Positions 44,276 to 54,219 of a stretch of 64,000 bases of DNA are shown here, piece by piece. The notes beneath the pieces are model-generated. The model worked only from the letters and a program-made list of their open reading frames with translations, did not search any database and was not told the origin of the DNA. How positions within the stretch are numbered: position 1 is the stretch's first letter; each line of letters opens with the position of its first letter. This stretch comes from Roseivirga thermotolerans (lineage in GTDB: Bacteria; Bacteroidota; Bacteroidia; Cytophagales; Cyclobacteriaceae): positions 124,001-188,000 of the forward strand of contig NZ_BNAG01000001.1 of NCBI RefSeq assembly GCF_014653175.1, in the 5' to 3' direction. Made by a program: the position numbers and the translations under genes.

Positions 44276-44332
44276 GCCATTCTTGCCCAAACCAGCATAT
44301 CAACATAAGTCAAAAAAATTATCACAACCAAA

Positions 44333-47245
44333 ATGTTAACAAAAATGAAAAAACGACTACTCCTCGTTCTTAGTTTCGCACTGGTTTTGGGCATGCCTGC
44401 CACTATGGCTTTGCCTTTACAAGACGGTGCAGCTCAGGTTCAGGAAGGCAAAAAAATGAGCTTTCAGGGAACCCTTTATGAAAATGGAACACCGGTTACC
44501 GGTGAACGTAACTTTACCTTTTTAATAGATCTTGGTGAAGGCAACAGCTGGACAGAGACCCAGAGCAATGTTCAGATTATAGAAGGCCTCTATGCTGTTA
44601 CACTCGGTTCGGTAAACCCAATGCCCGAAGACCTTTTTCATGGAGTAAGTGGCCGTACGCTTACCATTAGCATTGGCAACACCGTATTGGGAACCACAGA
44701 GCTACTTGCTCCATTCTCGCCAAAACCCATTGGCCCTACCGATGACCTCCCCAGAAGAATAAGCATAGATAACTCTACTACAGACTCAGACACCATCTTC
44801 TATTTCAATATTTCCTCAGACAACCTGAACAGAGGAACCCAAAGAGGTATTCAGGTAGATATGACCGGAGCAGGGTTCAAAACCGCCCTCAGAGGCAACG
44901 TAATCTCCCTCGAAGGAAATGAACAAGGAGGCATTGCCATAATAGGTAGCGCAATAGGCCAGGGCAACGGCAGCCACGAAGGTGTGAGAGGACAAGCCTT
45001 TGGAGCCGGACGAAACAATGCTGGGGTACTAGGGTTAGCCGGAGGTCCGGGCAATGGTGCCACAGGATATGAAGAAGGCTCTTACAACAACGGGGTGGTA
45101 GGCTACGGCCAGTCTAACCCATGGGGAAACACCGGTGTAAGTGGTTGGGCCCTAGGTAATGTTGGGGTAGACAATATTGGAGTTGCCGGTATCTCCGCTG
45201 TAGGAGGAGAAGACAATACAGAAATAGAAAACAAAGGTATTTTAGGAAGAGCCGAAGGCTATGGCATTAACAAAGCCATATGGGGCCGTGCCATGAATGG
45301 CGTAGAAAACTGGGCCGGATGGTTCGAAGGAGACGTGGCTGTGCATGGAGGAAACAACCTGAATGTATACGGTTCTAATCCGGAAGACAGTATTAAAGTA
45401 CAGCTCAACTATTACGAACCAAATCACTCTGGTTCGGTGCTTACCTTTGGCCACAATAAAACCAGGCGCTCGCTCATTGGCAGCGACTCCTATCGCACAG
45501 GAGGCTTGCTACACCTATACGATTCATTAGACAGGGCCATGGCTCAGCTAAGAGCAACCGGCAGAATAGCCGAATGGGTAGCCGACCAACACCCACATGG
45601 ACAGCTCTCCTTGTGGGGCAATACCAGCCAGAATTTCTACATGGGAGCAAGAGTATGGGAAGAAGGAGGATCGGACTTGCCGGTATTGCAAATGTTTGGC
45701 AAGAGAATCGAAAATCCGGATAACCCCGGCAACTTCTCTCCAATGGAAGGAGTATTCATGTCCATTCAGGACTTTGGTGACGGAAAGCAACAAGGCCTAT
45801 TGCAATTAGGCAAAGAAGGAGAAGCAGCTGCCGTTATGAGCAAAGACAATCTGCAAGCCATGCTCAATATAGTAGACCACAACAGCAAAACCCGCCTTGA
45901 GGTGAACGAGCAAAATTCAGGTTCTATCAAGCTAATGAGTGCCGTTGACTCAGTAAATGTGCTCATAGACTCCAATGGAGAAAAAGCAGGTCTTATTCAC
46001 CTCAACGATTCATTGGGAAGAGCCAACATGAGAATGCTCACCTACTCTGGTGGTGGTGCATACCTCGAGCAGCACGCAGGAATTTCAGAAATTGGTGAAA
46101 CACGTGTTACCTACCAACTCGTTGGCAATGCCAACCCCTGGAGCAATATGATCGCCCGCAATGCCGATGGCACAGCCAAAGGCCGCGTTCAAAGTGGCTG
46201 GTTGCCAGGAGGTGGTGAAGAAATAGGGCAATTCCGAATTTCAGATGGCAGCAACAGAACACTCGCACAAATGTTTGCTAACGGAACAACTGGTGGACGA
46301 CTCGCACTGGAAGGTCCAAGCTCATCAAACTTCTTTATGGGCGGAAAGGATTGGGAAAATGCCGACCTGGCTTTCTTCGCAATGCGAGGAGCGACATCAG
46401 TTAATGACGGAAACGGAGGCTCTTACTTCCCAGATCTAATTGCCCTTAATATTAATCAAAAAGATGGAGTGGACTATGGCTCGTTTGACATGAACAACTC
46501 CAGTTATTCAAGCATAAATCTAGGTGTTAAATCATGGGAAAGTGATGGGCTAAAGAAACCCATTTTCCAAATGATGAGCGACTTTGAAAAGTCCGATGGA
46601 AACGGAGGTACCTATAGGCCGTCCTTAGTAGATATGCAGGTAAATATTTCGAATGCAGGCACATATTCTGGAGACTTCAACCTAAACAGTTCAGCAGGCA
46701 CAGGTATAAGAATGTATGGAGGCGCAGACTTCAATAATGATGCTTCCGATGTATATAGTCACATTGCTTTAGATGGTTTAAATAACAACCACATCTACCT
46801 TGACGGGAACGGTAATGGTGACTTTACAGGCAATATCAGTGCTGTTTCTATCAATCAAACCTCTGATGCTCGTCTCAAAACTAATGTAAGTACCCTAACC
46901 TCCGGCCTGGCCATGGTAAATAATCTGAGAGGTGTACGCTATAACTGGAAAGATACAAGCCGACCTGAAAACAAAATTGGCTTTATCGCTCAGGAAGTAG
47001 AAAAAGTAGCCCCAGAACTGGTTATAACCAAAGAAGATGGCTTTAAGGCTGTGAACTATGGAGAAATGACCGCCCTTTTGGTTGAAGCTGTAAAAGAACT
47101 TACGGCTCAGGTAGAAGCGCTCAAAGCAGAAAATGGCCAGCTCAAAGCCGAGGCCAACAAAGTAGAGGCCTTAGAAGAGCGTTTGGCAAAAATTGAAGCC
47201 TTGCTTTTAAACACCCCTAAAACTGTTAACGCTGATCAAAAATAA
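44333..47245 (+). CDS. Surface or fibre-like protein with C-terminal peptidase S74 chaperone domain
   Basis: A 970-residue exported protein with an N-terminal signal (LLLVLSFALVLGMPATMA; a start at ATG 44345 is equally possible). The first 120 residues resemble a domain found in other Bacteroidota proteins of this class (GTLYENGTPVTGERNFTF). A glycine-rich repetitive fibre region follows. The C-terminus is the intramolecular chaperone domain of phage tail spikes, with Ser844-Asp845 of SDARLKTN at the self-cleavage position and Lys849, then GFIAQEVEKVAPELV and a trimerising coiled coil. Trimeric folding with autocleavage is inferred. The adhesin gene starts six bases after its stop. Confidence 0.9.
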   Translation: MLTKMKKRLLLVLSFALVLGMPATMALPLQDGAAQVQEGKKMSFQGTLYENGTPVTGERNFTFLIDLGEGNSWTETQSNVQIIEGLYAVTLGSVNPMPEDLFHGVSGRTLTISIGNTVLGTTELLAPFSPKPIGPTDDLPRRISIDNSTTDSDTIFYFNISSDNLNRGTQRGIQVDMTGAGFKTALRGNVISLEGNEQGGIAIIGSAIGQGNGSHEGVRGQAFGAGRNNAGVLGLAGGPGNGATGYEEGSYNNGVVGYGQSNPWGNTGVSGWALGNVGVDNIGVAGISAVGGEDNTEIENKGILGRAEGYGINKAIWGRAMNGVENWAGWFEGDVAVHGGNNLNVYGSNPEDSIKVQLNYYEPNHSGSVLTFGHNKTRRSLIGSDSYRTGGLLHLYDSLDRAMAQLRATGRIAEWVADQHPHGQLSLWGNTSQNFYMGARVWEEGGSDLPVLQMFGKRIENPDNPGNFSPMEGVFMSIQDFGDGKQQGLLQLGKEGEAAAVMSKDNLQAMLNIVDHNSKTRLEVNEQNSGSIKLMSAVDSVNVLIDSNGEKAGLIHLNDSLGRANMRMLTYSGGGAYLEQHAGISEIGETRVTYQLVGNANPWSNMIARNADGTAKGRVQSGWLPGGGEEIGQFRISDGSNRTLAQMFANGTTGGRLALEGPSSSNFFMGGKDWENADLAFFAMRGATSVNDGNGGSYFPDLIALNINQKDGVDYGSFDMNNSSYSSINLGVKSWESDGLKKPIFQMMSDFEKSDGNGGTYRPSLVDMQVNISNAGTYSGDFNLNSSAGTGIRMYGGADFNNDASDVYSHIALDGLNNNHIYLDGNGNGDFTGNISAVSINQTSDARLKTNVSTLTSGLAMVNNLRGVRYNWKDTSRPENKIGFIAQEVEKVAPELVITKEDGFKAVNYGEMTALLVEAVKELTAQVEALKAENGQLKAEANKVEALEERLAKIEALLLNTPKTVNADQK

Positions 47246-47251
47246 TCAGAC

Positions 47252-50200
47252 ATGATTAGCATGAAACGATCAAAAACAGTCAGATACCTGGCAACCCTTC
47301 TGATGGTAGCCCTCTATGCCTTGCCAATGCAGGCACAGGAAGGCTCTACCGATAATGCGCGAAACAAGCGTATGACCACAGCCAGTGGAGGATGGTTTTC
47401 AGGGGGTATAAACACCAGCTTTATTTCCGTAGGGCAGAATGGTGCGAGTACCTTGCTTACCGCTACCGATGGCCAAACCCAATACAAAGGCAACTTTGGC
47501 TTTGTGGTACCATTGGTTGAAAAAATAGAGCCCAATCAGGCACCAATAGCCATATCGGCAAGCCGATCGGTATTCTATAAACTTGGCGATGTACTGCGTC
47601 TCAATGGTTTCGACCCGGATGGAGACGCTATAAGGTTCGAGGTAACTCAAGGACCTGAAAATGGAGAATTAACAGTATCAGGTGCTCGTGCAGGACGTTT
47701 TATGTTCACACCGGCCGGTAGCCTTTTGCCCAAAAATGGTTACAAAGACACCATTCGGTTCAAAGCTATAGAAGTTGAAGGCGAGAAACTAGAATCTGAA
47801 GTGGCCATGCTGCCCTTTACTTTCAACGTGGCCGATGAAGCACATGAAATCACGAATCTGACCGTTGCCTCTTCTTCAGAAAGTGCCAAAACCCTGGCCC
47901 TGACACTGACCGATTCACGGTTCAATGCCAACTACACCATAGACATTGGCTATATAGACCTATCGAATCCTTCGGCTCCAAAACAGGTATCCATTGTAAA
48001 TTCAGGCTTTAGCCTGGAGAGTTTCACACAAGACTCCAATACACTCACCCAAACCATTAGTGTGAGCAAAACGGACCATCCCTACCTGTTTAGTGCTGAA
48101 AAAGCCATCATTACCGTTTTGGTTAAAACACGTTCCGGATTTAGTGACGATGACCTGTTTGTTTTGACCAATACAAGCAACGGCAGTGGTGGTACTATTA
48201 GCCATTTAGATTCGGATACCCGATTCTTTACTCAAAACGGAGACACAAAAAGCCTTACCAATCAAACTTCTTCCGATGGGCTATTCTTCAGTTTTGCTTC
48301 GGAGAAAGAAACTCCGGAAAATACGGCCGTTTCTATGAACTTATTTGCTGTAGAATTAGGTGACTTTGACCTTAACAATGCCTCAATAGCTATAACTACC
48401 AACCCCAAGAAAGGCTCTATTACCGACCCTGTTTTGGTAAAGTCTTCCGCCAACCTGGCACAATGGACGGTGTTTTATAGCCCGGTAGGCGATGTGGGTT
48501 ATTTAGATTCGCTGGAGTTTACAGTGACCAGTGCCGACAGAGAAGCTTCGGTTTCCGCGTTTGCCAAAGTGCAGGTGGTAGATGTAAACGACCCGCCAAC
48601 ACTTTCGGCCATTGCCGATCAGCAACTAAATGAAGAGGAAGCCGGAACCGTAGACCTGAACTTTGCCGATGTAGATAACGACCTTATAGTTACCGTTACT
48701 TCATCCAATGCCAACCAGGTAGCGGCCACAGTAAGCAATGGTCAGCTAACGTTAACTCCGGCCCTCAACTTTAATGGAAAGGTAAACATTACGGTACTGG
48801 TAGAAGAAGAAGGCACCAGCGAGGCATATTCAAAATTAGAAACCTTTGAAGTAGAGGTTGTTGCCGTGAACGATGCCCCAATTATGGCCTCAATTAGCGA
48901 TCAGGTGATAGATGAAGACAATGTATTTACATACACGCTATCTGCCACTGATGTTGATGCTGCAGTGCCATTGTTCACTTACAAAGCAACCCCCGATATA
49001 GCCGGTGTAGCCACCGTTTCCATCAATGGGAATGTGCTAACAGTAACTCCTTCGGCCAATTACTTCGGTACTATAAACTTTAGTGTAACAGCCGATGACC
49101 GCCTGGGAACCAATACTTCTGTTTCGGCAGCAGAGACATTTAGCCTTACCATTAACCCGGTAAACGATGCTCCCGTTTCAGTAGCCACCATTCCCGCCCA
49201 AAACCTGGTAGATGTTCAGCCCGCTTATATAATGAATCTTGGGCTATACTTCGATGACGTGGAAACATCAGATGCTAACCTTACCTTCACTCATAATGCT
49301 ACCGGCACTCTGTTCACGCTTTCGGTAGAGCAAAACAACCTTACCGTTACTCCAATTCAAGGGCAGAGTGGTAGTGAAGACGTAACCATTACTGTAAGTG
49401 ATGGAGAGCTCTCTGTATCGCAAACCGTTACTTTCAATATTCAGGGCAATAGTAGTGACATTACAGCCGCAACTATAGATAACGTGAGCATTGATGAAGA
49501 TGCCGGAGCCTACACAGTAAATTTGAGTGGTGTTTTTGCTGACACAGGCGATCCTTCCGCTCAATTCTCCTACACTATTGGAGGTCTTTCAAAGGTGAGC
49601 TCATCGCTGAATGGCACGGATCTGGTGTTGACTCCCGAGGCAAACTTCAATGGCACAGAAACCATTTTAGTAATAGCCAGTGCGAATGGGAAAACTTCAT
49701 TTACCTCATTTCAGATTAATGTAAATGCCGTAAACGATGCCCCTACCCTGGGTTCTGTCAGTGCACAAAGCATTCAGGAAGATGGCCTGTTGAGCGATCT
49801 GTATATAACGTTTGAAGATATAGATACAGACGCTTCAGACCTCAGCTTCACAGCCACTTCATCTAACGAATCGCTCATTGCTTCTACAGCTATTGGTATA
49901 AGTAAAGGAAGCAATGGTATAACACTTTCTGCCCCAACCCTTGCCAATGCTTCGGGCAGTACAACCATTACCGTTACTGTTTCTGATGGTGAACTTACCG
50001 CCACTCGTCAGTTTACGGTAAACGTACTTTCTGTAAACGATGCGCCAACAGTCATTTCTACAACTATTGCGGCCGCTTTGGAAGATGCTGCTTACGAGCA
50101 AGCATTGTCCGGTTTGTTTGCCGATGTGGATGGTGATAACCTGAGCTACAGTATAGAGGGTGGTCCTGAATGGCTAAGCATTGACAACGGCTCTTTGAGC

Positions 50201-52063
50201 GGAACGCCAGGCAATGATGATGTGGGAAATACCTCCTTCTATATTACCACAAGTGATGGTTCGGGCGGCAGTGTACGACAGCAGTTTAGCATTACTGTTA
50301 CCAATACCAACGATGCCCCTGTGGTGGTATCTCCTGCTGCGGATATCACTGCTACTGAAGATGTATTACTGAGCTCATTTATCAGTAGCTCAATCTTTAA
50401 TGATGTAGATGGAGATAATCTAACTCTCTCGGCCACTTTTAGCGGAGCAAATTGGTTAACCTTTGATGCAACCAACAATCGCTTTACCGGAACCCCGGGC
50501 AATGATGATGTCGGTACGGTGAATATTACCATAACCGCTACAGATCCTGATGGGGCCTCTGCCTCGGACGAATTGGTACTTACGGTAGTGAATACCAATG
50601 ACACTCCCACCGATTTGGCCCTTTCGGCAATAACAGTAGCCGAAAACAGCGACATAGGTACAGTAATAGGAAGTCTTTCAACTACCGATGTAGATGCCGG
50701 AGACTCATTTACTTATACTCTGGTGTCCGGATCGGGTGCAGAGCATAATGATGTCTTTGCCATTGCCAATGGCAATTTGGTAACCAATGCAGCTATTGAC
50801 TTTGAAAGCTCAGCCAGTCTTAATCTAAGACTGCAAACCACCGATGAGGCCGGAGCCACTTACCAGAAGTCTTTTACCATTGTGGTCACCAATGTAAACG
50901 AAGCTCCTACCGCACTAAGCCTGAGTAATTTAAGCCTGGCTGAAAACAGCGGAATCAATGCTGAAGTGGGTAGTTTGAGCACTACCGACCCGGACAATGG
51001 AGACAGCTTTACTTACAGCCTGGTTTCAGGTGCTGGAGACACAGACAACAGCGGCTTTGACATTAGCAATGGAAAACTGGTGTCTAAAAACAGTCTGGAC
51101 TTCGAAACTAAAAGCAGCTATTCGGTAAGAGTGAAAACCACTGATGGCGGAGGCCTGTCTACTACCAGCAGCTTTACCATTACCGTAACGGATGTCAATG
51201 AAACACCAACCGACATTGGTATATCGGCCAGTTCAATTGATGAAAATGTGGATGAAGGCACCGTAGTGGGCGTACTTAGTACTACCGATGAAGATGCTAA
51301 CGACAGCTTTACTTACAGTCTGGCTTCAGGAAGCAATGACAATGATGCCTTTAGCATTGACGGTAGCAATCTAATTACTGCCGCAGCAGTAGATTTCGAA
51401 ACCAAAGCGAGTTATACAGTGATAGTTACCACCACTGATGGCGGTGGCAATACGCTGGATAAAACCTTGACGATTACTGTAAACAATGTGGCCGAACCTT
51501 CAATAGCCGCTATTGACGGGTTGGTATTTGCAACCACTGATATTGAAGAAACTTCTACCCTTATGTTTACCGTGGAAAACACAGGAGATACAGAAATTGA
51601 AGTTTCTTCTATTGCGCTACCAGAAGGCTTTTCTGCCGATAAAACTGCATTTAATGTAGCCATTGGCAGTTCTGCTGATGTAATGGTAACTTTTGCCCCG
51701 AACGAAGCCAAAACCTACAGTGGCGAAATAGTAATGCAATCGACCGTAGGCGAAACACGAATCAACGTGGTGGGTGAAGGAACAATTGTTACCGGGCTTG
51801 ATGACGATATGCTTAAGGCAACCCAGATTGGGTTGTATCCCAATCCGGCTCGTGATGTTGTGACCATAGACCTAACTCAGCTACCTCATATTCAACCGGA
51901 CCTTGCCATTATAGACTTAAATGGCAACAGCGTTTGGAGCAAACAAAAGGTGCAGGAATCAAAGGTAGAGCTGGATACAGGTACTTATCCGGCCGGCACT
52001 TACCTTATCAGAATATCTTCTGATAAGGGCAGTGTGGTGAAAAAGCTAATCATTGTAAAGTAA
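47252..52063 (+). CDS. Giant cadherin/Ig-like adhesin with T9SS sorting domain
   Basis: A 1,603-residue exported protein. After a signal peptide (TVRYLATLLMVALYALPMQA) it has cadherin-like and Ig-like domains in tandem. Markers include tandem-95-type DDVETSD/NDAPI junctions (NDPPTLSA, NDAPIMAS, NDAPVSVA, NDAPTLGS), two putative-Ig repeats (GTPGNDDVG) and three near-identical cadherin repeats (AENSDIGTVIGSLSTTDVDAGDSF and two relatives, residues about 1125-1410). A C-terminal T9SS sorting domain closes it (LYPNPARDVV ... GTYPAGTYLIRISSDKG). Calcium-binding DxD motifs fit an adhesin or matrix protein. It is probably co-transcribed with the S74 gene. Confidence 0.92.
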   Translation: MISMKRSKTVRYLATLLMVALYALPMQAQEGSTDNARNKRMTTASGGWFSGGINTSFISVGQNGASTLLTATDGQTQYKGNFGFVVPLVEKIEPNQAPIAISASRSVFYKLGDVLRLNGFDPDGDAIRFEVTQGPENGELTVSGARAGRFMFTPAGSLLPKNGYKDTIRFKAIEVEGEKLESEVAMLPFTFNVADEAHEITNLTVASSSESAKTLALTLTDSRFNANYTIDIGYIDLSNPSAPKQVSIVNSGFSLESFTQDSNTLTQTISVSKTDHPYLFSAEKAIITVLVKTRSGFSDDDLFVLTNTSNGSGGTISHLDSDTRFFTQNGDTKSLTNQTSSDGLFFSFASEKETPENTAVSMNLFAVELGDFDLNNASIAITTNPKKGSITDPVLVKSSANLAQWTVFYSPVGDVGYLDSLEFTVTSADREASVSAFAKVQVVDVNDPPTLSAIADQQLNEEEAGTVDLNFADVDNDLIVTVTSSNANQVAATVSNGQLTLTPALNFNGKVNITVLVEEEGTSEAYSKLETFEVEVVAVNDAPIMASISDQVIDEDNVFTYTLSATDVDAAVPLFTYKATPDIAGVATVSINGNVLTVTPSANYFGTINFSVTADDRLGTNTSVSAAETFSLTINPVNDAPVSVATIPAQNLVDVQPAYIMNLGLYFDDVETSDANLTFTHNATGTLFTLSVEQNNLTVTPIQGQSGSEDVTITVSDGELSVSQTVTFNIQGNSSDITAATIDNVSIDEDAGAYTVNLSGVFADTGDPSAQFSYTIGGLSKVSSSLNGTDLVLTPEANFNGTETILVIASANGKTSFTSFQINVNAVNDAPTLGSVSAQSIQEDGLLSDLYITFEDIDTDASDLSFTATSSNESLIASTAIGISKGSNGITLSAPTLANASGSTTITVTVSDGELTATRQFTVNVLSVNDAPTVISTTIAAALEDAAYEQALSGLFADVDGDNLSYSIEGGPEWLSIDNGSLSGTPGNDDVGNTSFYITTSDGSGGSVRQQFSITVTNTNDAPVVVSPAADITATEDVLLSSFISSSIFNDVDGDNLTLSATFSGANWLTFDATNNRFTGTPGNDDVGTVNITITATDPDGASASDELVLTVVNTNDTPTDLALSAITVAENSDIGTVIGSLSTTDVDAGDSFTYTLVSGSGAEHNDVFAIANGNLVTNAAIDFESSASLNLRLQTTDEAGATYQKSFTIVVTNVNEAPTALSLSNLSLAENSGINAEVGSLSTTDPDNGDSFTYSLVSGAGDTDNSGFDISNGKLVSKNSLDFETKSSYSVRVKTTDGGGLSTTSSFTITVTDVNETPTDIGISASSIDENVDEGTVVGVLSTTDEDANDSFTYSLASGSNDNDAFSIDGSNLITAAAVDFETKASYTVIVTTTDGGGNTLDKTLTITVNNVAEPSIAAIDGLVFATTDIEETSTLMFTVENTGDTEIEVSSIALPEGFSADKTAFNVAIGSSADVMVTFAPNEAKTYSGEIVMQSTVGETRINVVGEGTIVTGLDDDMLKATQIGLYPNPARDVVTIDLTQLPHIQPDLAIIDLNGNSVWSKQKVQESKVELDTGTYPAGTYLIRISSDKGSVVKKLIIVK

Positions 52064-52069
52064 GTCAGC

Positions 52070-52525
52070 ATGAAACAGAAGATCATTAGAACAAACTATA
52101 TGTTGCTGAAGAGTCTAATGCTGGGAATCATCTTGTTAACCACCGCCTCTTGCAAAGGTGGTGGTGATGATACCCCTCAAAAGACTCCTCAAGAAATAGC
52201 CCAGGAAGTAATGGAAGCTACCTGGAGCCTGGAAAATGGAGGGTCTATAACCCTGGATGGCAGCAATGTCTCTAACCGCTATGAAGGCTTTACCCTTCGT
52301 ATAGGAAATAAAACCTACACCACTACCAATGCTGGAGAACTTTTTCCTGCTACAGGTACATGGAACTGGGTGGGAACATCGGACGACCAGGTAACTACAG
52401 AAAGCGGTAAGGAAATAACCATTACCGAGCTAAGCTCTACTCGTTTTGCCTTTTCATTTAGAAAAACCGACCAAAACGTGGCAGCAGGCGTACCCGGCAA
52501 TTATGTGGTTACTCTTACCAAGTAA
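52070..52525 (+). CDS. Small lipoprotein behind the adhesin
   Basis: A 151-residue lipoprotein with lipobox TASC (Cys28) and a Gly-Asp-rich linker. The mature domain is beta-rich (TWSLENGGSITLDGSN ... STRFAFSFRKTDQNVA), a plan seen in small lipocalin-like lipoproteins of Bacteroidota. It starts six bases after the adhesin stop, so it is the third gene of the S74-adhesin unit. A role in anchoring or exporting the adhesin is an inference. Confidence 0.75.
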   Translation: MKQKIIRTNYMLLKSLMLGIILLTTASCKGGGDDTPQKTPQEIAQEVMEATWSLENGGSITLDGSNVSNRYEGFTLRIGNKTYTTTNAGELFPATGTWNWVGTSDDQVTTESGKEITITELSSTRFAFSFRKTDQNVAAGVPGNYVVTLTK

Positions 52526-52645
52526 CCTGGCAAAACTTAAAAGCATACGCTGTTTTTTTTAAAAAATACCTAGATCAGGGTATTGAGTACGGAAGTAATC
52601 TGTGAGACCTTTACATCGTCAGTAAAGATTCATATAGTAGTCTGA

Positions 52646-52692
52646 TTTAGTTGAGTCTCTTGGAAATGGGAACCGCAGAAGGTGGTTCCCAT
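52646..52692 (+). promoter_or_regulatory. Repeated leader motif plus hairpin, copy 2
   Basis: TTTAGTTGAGTCTCTTGG (52646-52663), identical to 44233-44250, followed two bases later by a nine-pair perfect hairpin ATGGGAACC (52666-52674) / GGTTCCCAT (52684-52692). Upstream ATATAGT also resembles the copy-1 flank. A 34-codon ORF begins 22 bases after the hairpin. Confidence 0.55.
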
Positions 52693-52714
52693 TTACCCCT
52701 AACCCTGAAACCCT

Positions 52715-52819
52715 ATGACTGAAAAAGCCATCAATACCATTTCAAAATTTGTAAGCAAGGTTTCTGATAATTTTGAGGTAATTATTCTTGTGGCCGTTAT
52801 ACTTTTTATTCTGCTCTAG
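52715..52819 (+). CDS. 34-residue single-pass membrane peptide
   Basis: ATG 52715 to TAG 52819 encodes a 34-residue peptide. The first half is amphipathic (MTEKAINTISKFVSKVSDNF) and the second half is one strong membrane helix (VIILVAVILFILL). It lies right after the second copy of the leader motif, and nothing else in the region uses this frame. It is too short for standard gene calling; translation is inferred from the leader position and the clean amphipathic-plus-TM design. Confidence 0.5.
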   Translation: MTEKAINTISKFVSKVSDNFEVIILVAVILFILL

Positions 52820-53110
52820 CTCCATAAGCCGCAATATCCCAACCCCACTATTGCACACCTGTCTGATTACCTTCCTCCCGCGCACACCCCCTTTTAATTA
52901 TCACTCCTCTCTTTTTTAGAAAGAATCATTTTATGGGGTTACAATTTAGATTGCATAGAACTAAACTTCTATCATAAACCGCGTTTTACAACACCTTATA
53001 AGAGCCATTGATGAAGATACAAATGGTAGCCAGGCATAATTGGTGTCATAAGGAAGTAACCCTGTCATTTTAATTAGTGGTCCGGGAAAAAAATTACATA
53101 CCATAGCAAC
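52820..53110. other. Gene-free stretch before the sucD terminator
   Basis: No ORF, tRNA or repeat was recognised. It separates the surface-protein locus from minus-strand sucD. Confidence 0.6.
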
Positions 53111-53140
53111 AAAAAAGGCCGGTAAATTACCGGCCTTTTC
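53111..53140 (-). terminator. Bidirectional terminator at the end of sucD
   Basis: AAAAAAGGCCGGT-AAATT-ACCGGCCTTTT: a perfect eight-pair GC-rich stem with T runs on both strands. It ends sucD on the minus strand and may stop transcription from the left. Confidence 0.9.
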
Positions 53141-53160
53141 GCAATATCTATGAATAGGAA

Positions 53161-54036
53161 TTACCCTTTCAGCACTTTGGCCATGGTTTCACCAATATCT
53201 GCAGGAGATTTTACTACATGGATTCCACATTCGGCCATAATTCTCATCTTGGCTTCAGCAGTATCTTCAGCACCTCCAATAATGGCACCGGCATGGCCCA
53301 TTCTTCTACCCGGAGGAGCTGTTTGGCCGGCAATAAAGCCAACTACAGGCTTTTTATTTCCGGTAGACTTAATGTACTCTGCAGCCTGGGCTTCGTAGTT
53401 TCCACCAATTTCACCAATCATAACAATGGCATCGGTTTCATCATCTTCCATCAACAGCTGCACCGCATTTTTAGTTGGTGTGCCAATAATTGGGTCGCCA
53501 CCAATACCAATGGCAGTAGAAATTCCCAAACCGGCTTTAGCCAATTGATCAGCAGCCTCATAGGTTAGGGTTCCTGACTTGGAAACCAACCCTACTCTAC
53601 CCTTCTTAAACACAAAACCGGGCATAATTCCGACTTTGGCTTCTTCCGGAGTAATGACTCCCGGGCAGTTAGGACCAATAAGAGTAACATCTTTTCCTTT
53701 AAGGTATTCTTTGGCCACAACCATATCTTTTACAGGAATACCCTCAGTAATAGCAATGATTACCTTAATGCCGGCATCGGCTGCTTCCATAATGGCATCG
53801 GCCGCAAATGCCGGTGGAACAAAAATGATCGAAACATCCGCTCCTGTTTCTTTCACGGCATCGGCTACGGTATTAAAAACAGGTCTGTCTAAGTGCGATT
53901 GGCCACCTTTTCCTGGTGTTACACCACCAACCACATTCGTTCCATATTCTATCATTTGACCTGCGTGGAATGTACCTTCAGAACCGGTAAATCCCTGCAC
54001 AATCACTTTTGAATCCTTATTCACTAAAACGCTCAT
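53161..54036 (-). CDS. sucD: Succinyl-CoA synthetase alpha subunit
   Basis: A 291-residue subunit of the TCA-cycle ligase. It has the CoA-binding Rossmann domain ([19 protein letters not shown]), the GPNCPGVI segment, [10 protein letters not shown] and the phospho-His site in [13 protein letters not shown]. Start ATG 54036 ([10 protein letters not shown]) is preferred: it is where family similarity begins and it lies 22 bases after the promoter -7; a longer frame would run through the promoter. sucC is not adjacent, which is common in Bacteroidota. Confidence 0.97.
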   Translation of the reverse strand: MSVLVNKDSKVIVQGFTGSEGTFHAGQMIEYGTNVVGGVTPGKGGQSHLDRPVFNTVADAVKETGADVSIIFVPPAFAADAIMEAADAGIKVIIAITEGIPVKDMVVAKEYLKGKDVTLIGPNCPGVITPEEAKVGIMPGFVFKKGRVGLVSKSGTLTYEAADQLAKAGLGISTAIGIGGDPIIGTPTKNAVQLLMEDDETDAIVMIGEIGGNYEAQAAEYIKSTGNKKPVVGFIAGQTAPPGRRMGHAGAIIGGAEDTAEAKMRIMAECGIHVVKSPADIGETMAKVLKG

Positions 54037-54058
54037 TGCTATGGGTTTAAATTTGTGG

Positions 54059-54089
54059 CAAAAATAGAACATAATATCGCACGACCAAA
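54059..54089 (-). promoter_or_regulatory. Bacteroidota-type promoter of sucD
   Basis: Minus-strand TTTG (54086-54089) and TATTTTTG (54059-54066) are 19 bases apart, an exact fit to the Bacteroidota consensus. Confidence 0.82.
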
Positions 54090-54219
54090 GGGAATATTGA
54101 GTATCGAACAGTGTTCCATCAGCTCAATTGGCCGTTTGTCTGGTACATTAGATCATTAACAGATTTTAACCGAAAATTTTTATTCTTATTGAAACCATTT
54201 GAGCCTACAGAGCGTCTAA

